A stretch of 64,000 nucleotides of DNA from UBA11524 sp963642705 (GTDB taxonomy: Bacteria > Bacillota > Clostridia > Christensenellales > Aristaeellaceae): contig CAVIHU010000003.1 of NCBI GenBank assembly GCA_963642705.1, positions 1-64,000 on the forward strand, read 5' to 3'. Below, one piece after another: positions 25,256 through 34,675 of this stretch. Position 1 is the first letter of the stretch. Each line of letters opens with the position of its first letter. The notes under the pieces are model-generated. The model was not told the DNA's origin. It ran no database searches and was given only the letters and a program-made list of their open reading frames with translations. Position numbers and translations under genes: made by a program.

Positions 25256-26620
25256 GTGGCAAGGAAGAATCGTTCTACAGCGTGGGATATGACGGAAGGC
25301 AAGCCGACCTCGCTGCTGCTGCGCTTCAGTATACCGCTGCTGATCGGCAACGTGTTCCAACAGCTGTACAGCATGGTGGACTCTGTTGTCATCGGCAGGT
25401 TTGTCGGTGCGAATGAACTTGGCGGGATCGGCTGTGCCGGATCGATTGACTACCTCGTCTTTTCCATTGGCTACGGCATGTCTTCGGCAGTTGGCATCCT
25501 CGTGGCCATTCTGTATGGCGCAGGCGAAAAGGAACGGCTGAATCGGGCAATTTATAACTGCTTTTACATTCTCCTTGCGGCATCGCTCCTGATTGCAGGC
25601 GTCGGCTTTTGCGGAGCAGGCTGGTTCCTGCAGCTGCTGAATACGCCGGAAGAGCTGTTCCCGCATGCGGAAATGTACCTGAAAGTTGTTTTCCTCGGAA
25701 ACGTTGCAACGATTTATTACAGTGGAATTTCATCGGTGATGCGTGCGTTCGGCGACTCAAAAACGCCGCTGATGATTCTGGTTTTCTGCTGCCTGCTCAA
25801 TATTGTTCTGGATTTACTGTTTGTACTGGCATTCCACTGGGATGTGTTCGGTGTTGCACTGGCAACTGTGCTTTCGCAGACGGCATCTGCGCTGGCATGC
25901 TTCTGGGCGGCGAACCGCACGCTGCCGCTGTTCCGGTATCAAAAGGGGTCGCTGAAGCCTGACCGTGCGCTGCTGCGCCGCTGCATCGGGCTGGGGCTGC
26001 CGCTGATGGGGCAGAATATGCTGATTGCCGTATCTACATCCGCGCAGCAGAGCGCTGTGAATGGGTTCGGCTCCGTGATGGTCACGGCCTATACAACGGT
26101 CGGCAAGCTGGATCAGATCGTGCAGCAGCCGTATAACTCCATTGCGACGGCTCTGTCTACCTATACCGGGCAAAATGTGGGCGCCGGTAAGAATCAACGG
26201 ATTCGGCAGGGACTTCGGGCGGCAATCGGCATCAATGTGGGCTTCACGGCGGTGATGGCGATTTTGGTATGGTTGTTTGGCGATCAGATGGCAGCCTTCT
26301 TCATCTCGGATACGGAGGTGATCGCCGCTGCAGCCGTCGGTCTTCGGATGAACAGCGTGTTCTATGTGTTTCTGGGGCTGCTGTATGCCGTCAGGGGACT
26401 GCTGAACGGCGCAGGCGATGCAACCTATTCCGCAATCAACGGCATTATTGAACTGGTATGCCGGATGACGTTTGCGTTGGTGCTGATTCCGCTCATTGGG
26501 CAATGGGGGTGCTTCCTGTGCGGCGGCGTTACGTGGATGCTGGCAAGCCTTGTGTCCGTGTGGCGGTATGCATCCGGCAGGTGGAGGCTCAAGGCGAGGA
26601 AAAATGCGGATGTCAGCTGA
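25256..26620 (+). CDS. MATE-family multidrug/cation antiporter
   Basis: A Na+- or H+-driven exporter of the MATE family (DinF/NorM-like), with 12 predicted membrane helices over 454 residues. The start is GTG 25256 with AGGAGG 8 nt upstream. Visible family blocks are TEGKPTSLLLRFSIPLLIGN at the N-terminus, YSMVDSVVIGRFVG in helix 2, YYSGISSVMRAFGDSKTP, and the second-half repeat GLPLMGQNMLIAVSTSAQQ. It follows the glycyl-radical remnant closely and ends before a terminator at 26743-26779. The substrate is unknown. Confidence 0.9.
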   Translation: MARKNRSTAWDMTEGKPTSLLLRFSIPLLIGNVFQQLYSMVDSVVIGRFVGANELGGIGCAGSIDYLVFSIGYGMSSAVGILVAILYGAGEKERLNRAIYNCFYILLAASLLIAGVGFCGAGWFLQLLNTPEELFPHAEMYLKVVFLGNVATIYYSGISSVMRAFGDSKTPLMILVFCCLLNIVLDLLFVLAFHWDVFGVALATVLSQTASALACFWAANRTLPLFRYQKGSLKPDRALLRRCIGLGLPLMGQNMLIAVSTSAQQSAVNGFGSVMVTAYTTVGKLDQIVQQPYNSIATALSTYTGQNVGAGKNQRIRQGLRAAIGINVGFTAVMAILVWLFGDQMAAFFISDTEVIAAAAVGLRMNSVFYVFLGLLYAVRGLLNGAGDATYSAINGIIELVCRMTFALVLIPLIGQWGCFLCGGVTWMLASLVSVWRYASGRWRLKARKNADVS

Positions 26621-26742
26621 CAGCGTATCGAAGAATTTGGATTCAAATGAATATCCACGTCCTTACACGTCGCCGATTTTCGAGCTGAGGTTGAAGGGCT
26701 TGCGAGCCATCCAACGCCACATAGGGTTTGCTGATGCTCTGA

Positions 26743-26779
26743 GGAGTAAGCGGTAAATATCGCTTACTCCTGCTTTTTA
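26743..26779 (+). terminator. intrinsic terminator after the MATE gene
   Basis: GGAGTAAGCG (26743-26752) pairs with CGCTTACTCC (26761-26770), followed by TGCTTTTTA. It overlaps the end of the convergent secreted-protein gene. Confidence 0.85.
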
Positions 26780-27246
26780 TAATCCGAGTAAATGGTTTCA
26801 TAGTCTGCCCACTCCTCCATTTCCTTTGCGCCAACAGGGACGATTTGGAGATCCTGTAAATCATTGTTAAATGGAATCAGACCATAAAAAACGCTTGGCG
26901 CACTCCACGGCATGGGAATATTGCTATCATATTTTATATCGTAGCATAAACCGTTCAGATAGACCCTGAAGCATGCGATATCGTCGTTCGGAAAGCCATG
27001 AGGGTATGAAACCCTGATGGATATCGCAATGCAATCCTCAAAAGGGCTTGCTATGATTAAGGATGAATCAATGTCCATTACATCAAAGGACTTTGATGAA
27101 AAATAAGCGGTTATATTGGGGGCACTTTCAAGTTCTGCGGTTGATTGCACAATTGACACATGGCTAATTACAAGGCATACTGCGGCAAAAATCATGATGC
27201 GTTTCATTTGATTTCTCCATTGTATAATAGGGCGCCTTGATTTCAT
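26764..27246 (-). CDS. small secreted or membrane-anchored protein, unknown
   Basis: I do not recognise this family. ATG 27246 is preferred because GGGAGG lies 8 nt upstream; ATG 27207 with GGAGAA is a second possibility and gives a shorter signal region. From 27246 it has 160 residues: a basic N-terminus, a hydrophobic segment (IMIFAAVCLVISHVSIV) acting as signal peptide or anchor, then a soluble domain of about 120 residues rich in aromatic and acidic residues, ending DYKKQE. Cysteines are few. It is convergent with the MATE gene. Base composition is more AT-rich than its neighbours (visible by eye), hinting at acquisition. Confidence 0.65.
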   Translation of the reverse strand: MKSRRPIIQWRNQMKRIMIFAAVCLVISHVSIVQSTAELESAPNITAYFSSKSFDVMDIDSSLIIASPFEDCIAISIRVSYPHGFPNDDIACFRVYLNGLCYDIKYDSNIPMPWSAPSVFYGLIPFNNDLQDLQIVPVGAKEMEEWADYETIYSDYKKQE

Positions 27247-27587
27247 TTCCGCTTCCTCCCTTGACGCTTGCAGTAAGACCAGTATATCATGGAACCTTCC
27301 GTTTGACCAGACGAGGAATGTAACATTTAAGAGGTGGATGATTTGTACGGCGTTGCCTTCTGCTTGCGACAACAGGGATTGAAAGGACATTGGACAAAAT
27401 CGCTGGAAATGAAGATTACACTTGGGAGGAAATTGCGCTGAGCGGAAGGTTGAACGGCTGCTGGCAACGGCGCACGTTCAGGCAAATTCGGCATGATGGT
27501 TGGACAAAGTCGTCCCTCATGGGTCGACGAAAACGGATGAGGTCCGCGTTCGGAAAGCTGCTTGCTGATCAGGGGCATATCGAAACA
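27247..27587. other. intergenic region upstream of the secreted protein
   Basis: About 340 bp. A possible minus-strand promoter for the secreted protein lies near 27280-27310 (TGGTCA, 17 bp, TATACT). A 79-codon + frame (27390-27629) runs into the rpmB terminator and has no ribosome-binding site, so it is not called. Nothing else was seen. Confidence 0.4.
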
Positions 27588-27622
27588 GAAAAAGCCCCTG
27601 TCCGTCGCACAACAGACAGGGG
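27588..27622 (-). terminator. intrinsic terminator after rpmB
   Basis: On the minus strand, CCCCTGTC pairs with GGACAGGGG through an 11-nt loop and is followed by CTTTTTC. Confidence 0.85.
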
Positions 27623-27676
27623 AACATGATGCAAACTCTACTTGAGAAGCTGACGCTTTTCACCAGAACAGGTGAA

Positions 27677-27889
27677 TTACGCTTCCTCGTGGGTCTTCGG
27701 CAGCGCACGCACAACATAGCCGCTACGCAGGCAACGGGTGCAGACGTTCATCCGCTTGGAAGAACCGTTGACCACCACGCGAACGCTCTGCACATTGGGC
27801 GCCCAGGTGCGGTGAGTCTTACGGTTGGAGTGGCTGACATTGTTGCCGTTCAGCGTACCCTTTTCGCAGATCTCGCAAAACTTACCCAT
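27677..27889 (-). CDS. rpmB: 50S ribosomal protein L28
   Basis: Ribosomal protein bL28, 70 residues, a structural part of the large subunit. ATG 27889 follows an excellent AAGGAGGTGG site. It begins MGKFCEICEKG and keeps GNNVSHSNRKTHRTW and the later CTRCLRSGYV. The CxxC pairs (CEIC, CTRC) show it is the zinc-binding (C+) form. It is monocistronic, with its own promoter (27935-27963) and terminator (27588-27622). Confidence 0.96.
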   Translation of the reverse strand: MGKFCEICEKGTLNGNNVSHSNRKTHRTWAPNVQSVRVVVNGSSKRMNVCTRCLRSGYVVRALPKTHEEA

Positions 27890-27934
27890 GGAAATCCACC
27901 TCCTTGTTGGAGTATGCACACATCAAGCTTGACC

Positions 27935-27963
27935 AGTATAACATATCCTGCAAGGAAAAGCAA
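27935..27963 (-). promoter_or_regulatory. rpmB promoter
   Basis: On the minus strand, TTGCTT (27958-27963), 17 bp, TATACT (27935-27940). Confidence 0.75.
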
Positions 27964-27995
27964 GTGTTTCCGTGAAAAAAACGTGTCAGGCAGAC

Positions 27996-28628
27996 TTAAA
28001 GCTCTGCCGCAATGTCGATGTTAATGCCCTTAAGCAGCACGGCGGCACCCTGCTTCGCCTCGCCGCTGTCCGCATGCGCCAGCAGCCATTTGTTGCGTGC
28101 CCACAGCGTGCGATCAAGCTTGTTTGCGCCGCCGGCCGGGCGGAAGTCGGTGTTCGTCTTGTCAGGCAGGGCGACCAGAACGCGGAAGCCCTTCGCAGCA
28201 TCGGTGTGGCAGGGCGCATAGTGCAGCGTCGTGGCATAGACCTCGACCAGCACGCCGGCAGGCACGCGGAACGCCTTGACCTTCGCAGTGTCCAGCTCGC
28301 CGTCCTCCAGATCGGAGAGCGTCGCAAGCAGCAGGATGAAGTCCTCCGTGCCGAGGTTGAACTCGCTGTCGCGGTGATATTCCAGGCAGTTCAGCTTCGT
28401 GTTGTGGCCGTTGCAATAGCCCAGCTGGAACGGCATGCCGCCGAAGAGACCTGTGCCGATGGCCTCGGCGTCGGAGGCTGCGTGAAGCGCTTCATCGCGG
28501 GGCACATAAACGGTGCCGGCAGAGCAGGGCGTTTCGGCAAGCGCCTTGAGCAGCCCGTCCACAGGATAGCCATCAACCACACGACCGTAGGGCTTGAATG
28601 CAGCATCAAATACAGACAGAATTTCCAT
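27996..28628 (-). CDS. DUF4867-type cupin-like protein
   Basis: A 210-residue cytosolic protein that I match by pattern to the DUF4867 family, whose function is not established. The start ATG has GAGGAGG 10 nt upstream. Notable segments are LGYCNGHNTKLNCLEYHRDSEFN and LLLATLSDLEDG, then VPAGVLVEVYATTLHYAPCH, a cupin-like strand with histidines. The His/Glu clusters (GHN, EYH, LHYAPCH) suggest metal binding. The family in other Firmicutes often sits near sugar metabolism genes; here it follows a small membrane protein gene by 82 nt, probably in one transcript. Confidence 0.72.
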   Translation of the reverse strand: MEILSVFDAAFKPYGRVVDGYPVDGLLKALAETPCSAGTVYVPRDEALHAASDAEAIGTGLFGGMPFQLGYCNGHNTKLNCLEYHRDSEFNLGTEDFILLLATLSDLEDGELDTAKVKAFRVPAGVLVEVYATTLHYAPCHTDAAKGFRVLVALPDKTNTDFRPAGGANKLDRTLWARNKWLLAHADSGEAKQGAAVLLKGINIDIAAEL

Positions 28629-28710
28629 TGGAATTGCCTCCTCTTATTTTGCGTCGCTTCCGATGCGAACGTCATTCTAATTCGATGGCGAGTGCCGGAT
28701 TCCTGCCGTG

Positions 28711-29208
28711 TCAGCGAATAATTCCGTCCTCGATTTCGGGCTTCTGATACCAACGCTTTGTCATCATGTCCTTATAGCGCGGCTGTATGTTGTACTCAAA
28801 CCAGACATCGCGCTGACCGTTCATGGTGGTTTCCTCGCGCACGGCAAAGGAATAATTGTGCTCATCGCGCAACTGCTCCATGTCGGCGGAAATCGCCAGC
28901 GCCAGCGCATGCAGCACACGTTGATCCGCAATGGGGTCAAAGCCGCGTTCCTCGAAGATGAAACGGCAGACGGTGTTCATCGGGCGGAAGAGCACGATGC
29001 GTACCTCATTCCGGCGGATGATGACGCGGTCAACGCAGCAGCGGCTTGCCGTCCGCAGGACGGGATAGAGCGATTGATAAGCGTCCGTTGTACGGACACG
29101 CTCGACAAGCAAACGTTCCGCCTTCTGCTTTTTCCGGTGGCGCAGCAGAAAGAAGAGCAGAAGAAACAGGATGAACGCGCCGATTGCGGCAATCATCAAC
29201 AAACGCAT
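28711..29208 (-). CDS. small single-span membrane protein, unknown
   Basis: I do not recognise the family. The 165 residues have one N-terminal transmembrane helix (IAAIGAFILFLLLFFLL, about 6-22), then a basic stop-transfer region (RHRKKQKAERLL) and a soluble cytoplasmic domain of about 130 residues with no obvious catalytic motif. A good promoter lies upstream (29254-29282). It is followed by the DUF4867 gene in the same direction. Confidence 0.65.
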   Translation of the reverse strand: MRLLMIAAIGAFILFLLLFFLLRHRKKQKAERLLVERVRTTDAYQSLYPVLRTASRCCVDRVIIRRNEVRIVLFRPMNTVCRFIFEERGFDPIADQRVLHALALAISADMEQLRDEHNYSFAVREETTMNGQRDVWFEYNIQPRYKDMMTKRWYQKPEIEDGIIR

Positions 29209-29253
29209 GAGCCTCGCCCCTCTCCGCCATATAACCGTTCAGCTGTTTCTGTT

Positions 29254-29282
29254 ATTGTAGCAAAAACGGCGAAGTATGTCAA
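29254..29282 (-). promoter_or_regulatory. promoter of the small membrane protein gene
   Basis: On the minus strand, TTGACA (29277-29282), 17 bp, TACAAT (29254-29259). Confidence 0.85.
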
Positions 29283-29289
29283 CGACATA

Positions 29290-29325
29290 AAAAGCGGCTG
29301 CCTCCCGCTTGGGGCGACAGCCACT
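29290..29325 (-). terminator. intrinsic terminator after the foldase gene
   Basis: On the minus strand, a GGCTG.CGCCCC stem pairs with GGG.GGCAGCC around an AAGC loop, followed by GCTTTTTAT. It lies 15 nt after the foldase stop. Confidence 0.75.
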
Positions 29326-29340
29326 GCTGATACCGGTGAA

Positions 29341-30777
29341 TCAGTTATCCAGGATGCTCTTGTTGATCTGCGCATTCGCATCGGAAACCCACTGGGCGAT
29401 GGTCTCGGTCTTCACGGTTTCCTGCTTGGCGCTCAGGGTGTCAGACTCGATGCCTTCGCGCACGGTTTCGATGTCAACCGCGCCTTCCTCAACGTCACCG
29501 ACGTACTTGATGATGTAGTAGCCGTAGCTGCCTTCAATCTTGGTCGTGTGGTCGCCGACATTCTTCAGGAGCATGGCGGCATCAACAAACGCGGAGTCGA
29601 AGGAAGAGAAGCCCTCGCAGATCTGATAGCCGGTCTCGGCGTATTCAGAGCCTTCCGCCATGCCGGGGTCATCGTTGTGCTCTGCGACCAGCGTTTCCCA
29701 ATCCTCACCGCTATCCAGCGCGGTGAGCACTTCGTCCGCCTCGGTTGCGATGTTCGCCCATTCCAGCGCCTCAGCCGTTTCGAGCTGCTGCTGAAGGTAT
29801 GCGACCTTGGAGTTCGCTTCTGCAACGGCAATTACCGCCGCAGAGACGGCTTCATCAGGCTCTTCGGTGAAGCTCGTGGTCGTGCTTTCGATTTCAAACG
29901 TGGTGTTGGGCGTTTCGGATGCCTTCGCCACGACCGTCACCTGCGCGACGAGGTCATCTGCGTTCTCCACGTTGAGATCGTTCAAAGCAGCCGCAGCCGT
30001 GGTCTGCTCGCTCTGCGCGGTCGTGAGGGCGGACTGAATCTCGCTGACCAGGGCGGAGTCCTCTTCGTTGAACTTGATGAGAATCTGCTTGACATAGCGG
30101 TAGCCGGCCGGACGATAGTAGATGGTATCGCCGTTGAGCACCGCCTTGCCGTATGCTTCCGGATCACTCTCGTAGCTCGTCTTGGCTTCTTCAACCTTGC
30201 TGTTGTATTCCGCCGTGATTTCCTCTTCGGTCACCGCGACGTCCTTGATGGCATATTCCTCTGCCTTTTCCATGAGCAGGGATTCGAGCAGGCTTTCGCG
30301 AATGGATTCCTCGGTGTAGCCGTACTCCGTCAGCTTTGCCTCGATTTCCTCCAGCTGCGTTTCGGTCGAGAGGCTGAAGCTGCTCGCAGCGCTCTCGCGC
30401 AGCGTTTCCAGCTCGGACTTCACGTCCTCATCGAGCTGCGCGCTTTCCTCGTCGGTCAGCTCGTCGAGACCGAGTTCCTTTGCCTTGGCAATCAGCACGG
30501 AGCGCTCCACCAGACCGTCAATGACGCTGTCGGTGATGCTGGAAATCGTTGTTTCATCGGTCGAATCGAACGTCAAGCCATACAGGGAGTAAATATATTG
30601 ATACTGCTGAATGGTATAATCGATATTCGCCTGCACCTGCGCCTTGGTGTACGTATCATCGCCGACACGGATGACCACGCGGGCATCATCAACAGACTCA
30701 TCCTTGACAATCAGCGAGCAGCCGCTGAGCAGCATCGTCAGAATCAGCATCAGCGCCAGCAACGTTTTTTTCTGCAT
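29341..30777 (-). CDS. PrsA/SurA-like peptidyl-prolyl isomerase lipoprotein
   Basis: An extracellular foldase anchored as a lipoprotein. ATG 30777 is preferred (GGAGAG about 9 nt upstream); ATGs 2 and 5 codons earlier also exist. The 478 residues comprise a signal peptide with lipobox LLSGC (C20) and an N-terminal SurA/trigger-factor-like helical domain (about 35-190). A parvulin domain (YRYVKQILIKF) is split by an Ala/Glu/Thr-rich coiled-coil insertion (about 215-330). The second part follows (GEDWETLVAEHNDDPGM, VGDHTTKIEGSYGYYIIKYV). The C-terminal helix folds back on the N-domain in known members. The insertion inside the parvulin domain is larger than usual. Likely role: folding of exported proteins, alongside HtrA. 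Confidence 0.85.
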   Translation of the reverse strand: MQKKTLLALMLILTMLLSGCSLIVKDESVDDARVVIRVGDDTYTKAQVQANIDYTIQQYQYIYSLYGLTFDSTDETTISSITDSVIDGLVERSVLIAKAKELGLDELTDEESAQLDEDVKSELETLRESAASSFSLSTETQLEEIEAKLTEYGYTEESIRESLLESLLMEKAEEYAIKDVAVTEEEITAEYNSKVEEAKTSYESDPEAYGKAVLNGDTIYYRPAGYRYVKQILIKFNEEDSALVSEIQSALTTAQSEQTTAAAALNDLNVENADDLVAQVTVVAKASETPNTTFEIESTTTSFTEEPDEAVSAAVIAVAEANSKVAYLQQQLETAEALEWANIATEADEVLTALDSGEDWETLVAEHNDDPGMAEGSEYAETGYQICEGFSSFDSAFVDAAMLLKNVGDHTTKIEGSYGYYIIKYVGDVEEGAVDIETVREGIESDTLSAKQETVKTETIAQWVSDANAQINKSILDN

Positions 30778-30825
30778 AAACATACTCTCCATTTCACCAT
30801 TTTCATTCCGGGGGATACTTTGCTC

Positions 30826-30854
30826 ATTATACCCCAACCTTGCACGATTGACAA
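30826..30854 (-). promoter_or_regulatory. promoter of the foldase gene
   Basis: On the minus strand, TTGTCA (30849-30854), 17 bp, TATAAT (30826-30831). Confidence 0.85.
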
Positions 30855-31038
30855 GCATGTTTCCGCGCTTTCCTGTTAATTTTTTTTGAAATTTCGTCAG
30901 GGATACAGCCGGAAGTCTGCCCGTGCTTCAACAATTTCCCATGCAGACTGTAAAGCTGGGCGAAAAATTCGGCGAAAGGATGCACAAGCGTTGCTGAATC
31001 TGATAAAATAAAATGTATTCGTTCTTGAGGAGGCATCC

Positions 31039-32820
31039 ATGAAGGAATTGAAGCTGGCGTGGCGGTATGTTCGCCGCCACTGGTGGCAGTACATTCTTGG
31101 AATTCTGGCGCTTTTCGTGGTCGACGCAGTCAATGTGTATGTGCCGCAGTTCACCGGCGAAATCACCAATGGACTTGACCAGCACACGCTCGGCATGGAC
31201 GGTGTGATGGGGCTGGTGTGGAAAATTGTGCTCATTGGTGTAATCATCGCAATCGGGCGCTTCTGCTGGCGCATCTTCCTTTTCGGTGCGGCGCGCTCCA
31301 TCGAGAAGGAGGTTCGCAGCGACCTGTTTCAGCATCTGTCAACGCTGTCTGCACGCTATTATAATGAGCACAAGACCGGCGACCTGATGGCGCACTTCAC
31401 CAATGACCTGCAGGCGGTGCGTTCGCTGCTGGGCATGACGGTCATCAGCGCGTTTGACGCGACCGTCATGATGGTGCTCGTGCTCTGGCAGATGATGACC
31501 TATGTCAGCCCGAAGCTGACGCTGGTGGCGGTCATTCCGCTGATTCTGATTATCTTCGGCGATTATTTCTACGGCAAGCTGATGCACAAGCGTTTTATTG
31601 CCAAGCAGGAGGCGTTCTCGACGCTGACTGACCAGGTGCAGGAGACGGTTTCCGGCATCCGCGTCATTAAAGCGTTTGTGCAGGAACGCAAGGAGCTGTA
31701 TGCGTTTGCCAAGACGGTCTCCTTCACGCGTGATAAGAACCTCGGTGTGGTGCGCCTGCAGGCGCTCGTCATGCCGCTGCTGGATCTTGTCGTGGGGCTT
31801 TCGAGCCTGCTGACGCTCGTCTACGGCGGCTATCTGGCCATTTACGGCGAAATCAATGTCGGACAGTTCATTACCTTCAATTCGTATGTAACGATGCTCG
31901 TCTGGCCGATGATGGCAGTGGGCGAGTGCATCACGAGCGTCAGTCAGGGGCTGGCAAGCCTGCGCCGCCTTTGCGGTATCTTCGATGCGAAGCCGGATAT
32001 TGTCGACAGCGACAGGACGGATAGCAGCCTGACCGCGCTGCATGGCGACATCGCCATCAATCACCTGACGTTTGCCTATCCCGACCAGCCGGAAACGACC
32101 GTGCTTGATGACGTTTCGGTGACGGTCAGGGCAGGGGAAACGCTGGCCGTCCTCGGGCGGACAGGCTCCGGCAAGAGCACGCTGCCGAGCCTGCTCATGC
32201 GCCTGTATGATGTGCCGGACGGCATGATTGCGATTGACGGTCATCCGCTCAGGGAGATTCCGCTGAAGGTGCTGCGTACGAACATCGCCTGTGTGCCGCA
32301 GGACAGTTTCCTCTTCTCGGACACGCTGCAGAACAACATTGCGTTCGGCTCGGAGGACAAGTCCCTCGAAGCGGTCGAGCAGGCGGCGAAGGATGCCTGC
32401 ATTCACGACAACATCATCGAATTTCCCGATGCGTATCAGACGATTGTCGGCGAACGCGGCGTGACGCTTTCGGGCGGTCAGAAGCAGCGCTCGTCCATCG
32501 CCCGTGCACTGATGAAGGACGCGCCGATTCTGCTGCTTGATGACGCGCTGTCCGCTGTCGATACGGACACGGAGCGGCAGATCCTCAACAACCTGCGCCG
32601 TCTGCGGAACGGTCGCACGACCATTATCGTTGCGCACCGCATTTCCACCATTCAGGATGCCGATCATATTCTCGTCCTTGATGACGGCAGGGTGGAGGAA
32701 TACGGAACGCATGATGAGCTCATCAACAACGGCGGACTGTATCAGAGCCTGTACCGCAAGCAGCAGCTTGAGGAGCAGCTCAGGGAGAAGGGGGGCGCAG
32801 ACCGTGCAGACGAAGAATAA
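31039..32820 (+). CDS. heterodimeric ABC exporter, subunit A (degenerate site)
   Basis: A half-transporter of 593 residues with a six-helix membrane domain (about 1-320) and an ATPase domain (about 340-593). Walker A is GRTGSGKST and the signature LSGGQ is intact. Walker B ends in LLLDDALSAVD, with Asp in place of the catalytic Glu. That substitution is typical of one partner in heterodimeric exporters of the BmrCD/YheIH type, where only one ATP site is fully active. ATG 31039 has GAGGAGG upstream. It overlaps the next ABC gene, which supplies the canonical Glu. Substrate unknown; drug or lipid export is usual. Confidence 0.9.
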   Translation: MKELKLAWRYVRRHWWQYILGILALFVVDAVNVYVPQFTGEITNGLDQHTLGMDGVMGLVWKIVLIGVIIAIGRFCWRIFLFGAARSIEKEVRSDLFQHLSTLSARYYNEHKTGDLMAHFTNDLQAVRSLLGMTVISAFDATVMMVLVLWQMMTYVSPKLTLVAVIPLILIIFGDYFYGKLMHKRFIAKQEAFSTLTDQVQETVSGIRVIKAFVQERKELYAFAKTVSFTRDKNLGVVRLQALVMPLLDLVVGLSSLLTLVYGGYLAIYGEINVGQFITFNSYVTMLVWPMMAVGECITSVSQGLASLRRLCGIFDAKPDIVDSDRTDSSLTALHGDIAINHLTFAYPDQPETTVLDDVSVTVRAGETLAVLGRTGSGKSTLPSLLMRLYDVPDGMIAIDGHPLREIPLKVLRTNIACVPQDSFLFSDTLQNNIAFGSEDKSLEAVEQAAKDACIHDNIIEFPDAYQTIVGERGVTLSGGQKQRSSIARALMKDAPILLLDDALSAVDTDTERQILNNLRRLRNGRTTIIVAHRISTIQDADHILVLDDGRVEEYGTHDELINNGGLYQSLYRKQQLEEQLREKGGADRADEE

Positions 32821-34594
32821 GAAGGAAGCAAACGACCTGCAATATAAGGGAAACGCCTTCCTGCGCCTGATGAAATACCTGAAGCCGTACAAGAAGACGG
32901 TTGTGCTGTGCTGTGTGCTGGTGCTGTTTCTGACGGCGTTTGACGTGCTGCGCCCGCGCATCATCGGCGATGCCATCGACCTGTACATCACGCAGGACAG
33001 CGCACAGGAGCTTGCACCGGATGTGCGCTTTCAGGGCATCATGAAGGCTTCCGGACTGTATATCCTGATTCTCGTGCTGCAGTTCCTGTGCAACCGCGTG
33101 CAGTACATGAAGATTCAGGAGACCGGGCAGAACATCGTCAGCACGCTGCGCAACGAGGTGATGGCGCATGTCGAAAGCCTGTCCATGCGCTTCTTTGACC
33201 TGACGCCTGTCGGCAAGATTGTCACGCGCATTACCAACGACACCGAAGCGGTCAACGACCTGTACGCCAACACGATCGTTCGTTTGTTCCGCAATGTCGT
33301 CAAAATCATCGCGCTGATTTCCATCATGGTCGTGATGAATCCCCGCATGGCGATGCTCTCGCTCGTGATGGTGCCGGCTGTTGCGGTGCTGACGGTCGTG
33401 TTCCGCAAGCTGAGCCGCAGGGCTTACCAGACGGTCAGGACACGCCTGACGACGCTGAACACTTTTCTGAGCGAGCACCTTTCCGGTATGCGCGTCATTC
33501 AGATTTTCGCGCGCGAGAAGGAGAAGTGCGATGAATTTGAGCAGAAGAACGAATCGCTCTATCGCGCCGGTCTGCGCGAAATGATGGTGTTCGCCATCTT
33601 CCGACCGAGCATCTATTTCTCCTCGATTATCGCGACGGCAATCATCCTGGGAGGCGGCAGTGCGCTCGTGCTGAACGGCGTTATCTCCATCGGTATGCTC
33701 TACACGTTCACCTCCTACATTTCGCAGCTGTTCACGCCGATTCAGGAACTGGCGGAGCAGTTCTCGACCCTGCAGAGCGCCATTGCTTCGGCAGAGAAGA
33801 TTTTCACGCTCCTCGACGTCAAGCCCATTGTGAACGACAGTCCCGATGCAAAGACGCTGCCTGCCGTCAGGGGAAGAATCGAGTTCGACCACGTCTGGTT
33901 CGCGTATGACGGCGTGAACTGGGTGCTGCGCGACGTGTCCTTTACCATTGAGCCTGGGCAGAAGGTGGCGTTTGTCGGCGCGACAGGCGCAGGTAAATCG
34001 TCCATCCTGAATCTCATCGGACGGTATTACGATGTACAGAAGGGCAGCATCCGCGTTGACGGCGTTGATGTCCGCAATATGACGCGCGAGCAGCTCCGCT
34101 CCGCCATCGGGCAGGTGCAGCAGGATGTATTCATCTTCACCGGCACCATCGCCAGCAACATCCGCCTCCGCGATGAGAACATCACGGACGAGCAGGTGCG
34201 CAGGGCGGCAGAGTACACGAATGCCTCGCACTTCATCAACCGTCTGCCGGACGGCTATGAAGAGCATGTTACCGAGCGCGGCGCGACCTTCTCCTCCGGT
34301 CAGCGGCAGCTGCTGTCATTCGCGCGGACGCTTGCGCACGATCCGACCATCCTGATTCTTGATGAAGCGACCGCAAACATCGACACGGAAACCGAACAGT
34401 GGATTCAGGAGGCGCTCGAACGGCTGATGGAGGGACGCACATCCATCATTGTCGCACACCGCCTGTCGACCATTCAGCATGCCGACCGTATCATCGTCAT
34501 GCATCACGGCAAAATCCGCGAATCCGGCACGCATCAGGAGCTGCTGGCGATGGACGGCATCTACCGTAAACTCTACGAGCTGCAATTGTCGTGA
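32804..34594 (+). CDS. heterodimeric ABC exporter, subunit B
   Basis: Partner of the preceding gene. The start is GTG 32804, overlapping the upstream stop by 17 nt, with a GGGGGG site before it; an open frame extends further upstream but inside the first gene. The 596 residues have a membrane domain (about 25-350) and an ATPase domain with Walker A GATGAGKSS, signature FSSGQ (variant of LSGGQ), canonical Walker B ILILDEATANID and H-loop VAHR. The variant signature here and the degenerate Walker B in the partner are complementary features of an asymmetric exporter. Confidence 0.9.
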   Translation: MQTKNKKEANDLQYKGNAFLRLMKYLKPYKKTVVLCCVLVLFLTAFDVLRPRIIGDAIDLYITQDSAQELAPDVRFQGIMKASGLYILILVLQFLCNRVQYMKIQETGQNIVSTLRNEVMAHVESLSMRFFDLTPVGKIVTRITNDTEAVNDLYANTIVRLFRNVVKIIALISIMVVMNPRMAMLSLVMVPAVAVLTVVFRKLSRRAYQTVRTRLTTLNTFLSEHLSGMRVIQIFAREKEKCDEFEQKNESLYRAGLREMMVFAIFRPSIYFSSIIATAIILGGGSALVLNGVISIGMLYTFTSYISQLFTPIQELAEQFSTLQSAIASAEKIFTLLDVKPIVNDSPDAKTLPAVRGRIEFDHVWFAYDGVNWVLRDVSFTIEPGQKVAFVGATGAGKSSILNLIGRYYDVQKGSIRVDGVDVRNMTREQLRSAIGQVQQDVFIFTGTIASNIRLRDENITDEQVRRAAEYTNASHFINRLPDGYEEHVTERGATFSSGQRQLLSFARTLAHDPTILILDEATANIDTETEQWIQEALERLMEGRTSIIVAHRLSTIQHADRIIVMHHGKIRESGTHQELLAMDGIYRKLYELQLS

Positions 34595-34633
34595 TTTTTT
34601 CGCACAATTGCCTTGGAAAAGCGAAAAAAGCAG

Positions 34634-34662
34634 TTGAAAAACAAAATCTGATGTGCTATAAT
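34634..34662 (+). promoter_or_regulatory. rpsB–tsf promoter
   Basis: TTGAAA (34634-34639), 17 bp, TATAAT (34657-34662). The structured leader starts about 10 bp downstream. Confidence 0.9.
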
Positions 34663-34675
34663 CTACAAGACTACG

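Noticed and set aside
26621..26742. Possible recombinase or phage remnant after the MATE gene
   Set aside because: The sequence looks non-coding in all frames beyond about 25 codons and I could not match it to any family.
27390..27629. A 79-codon + frame upstream of rpmB
   Set aside because: No ribosome-binding site; it runs through the rpmB terminator hairpin.
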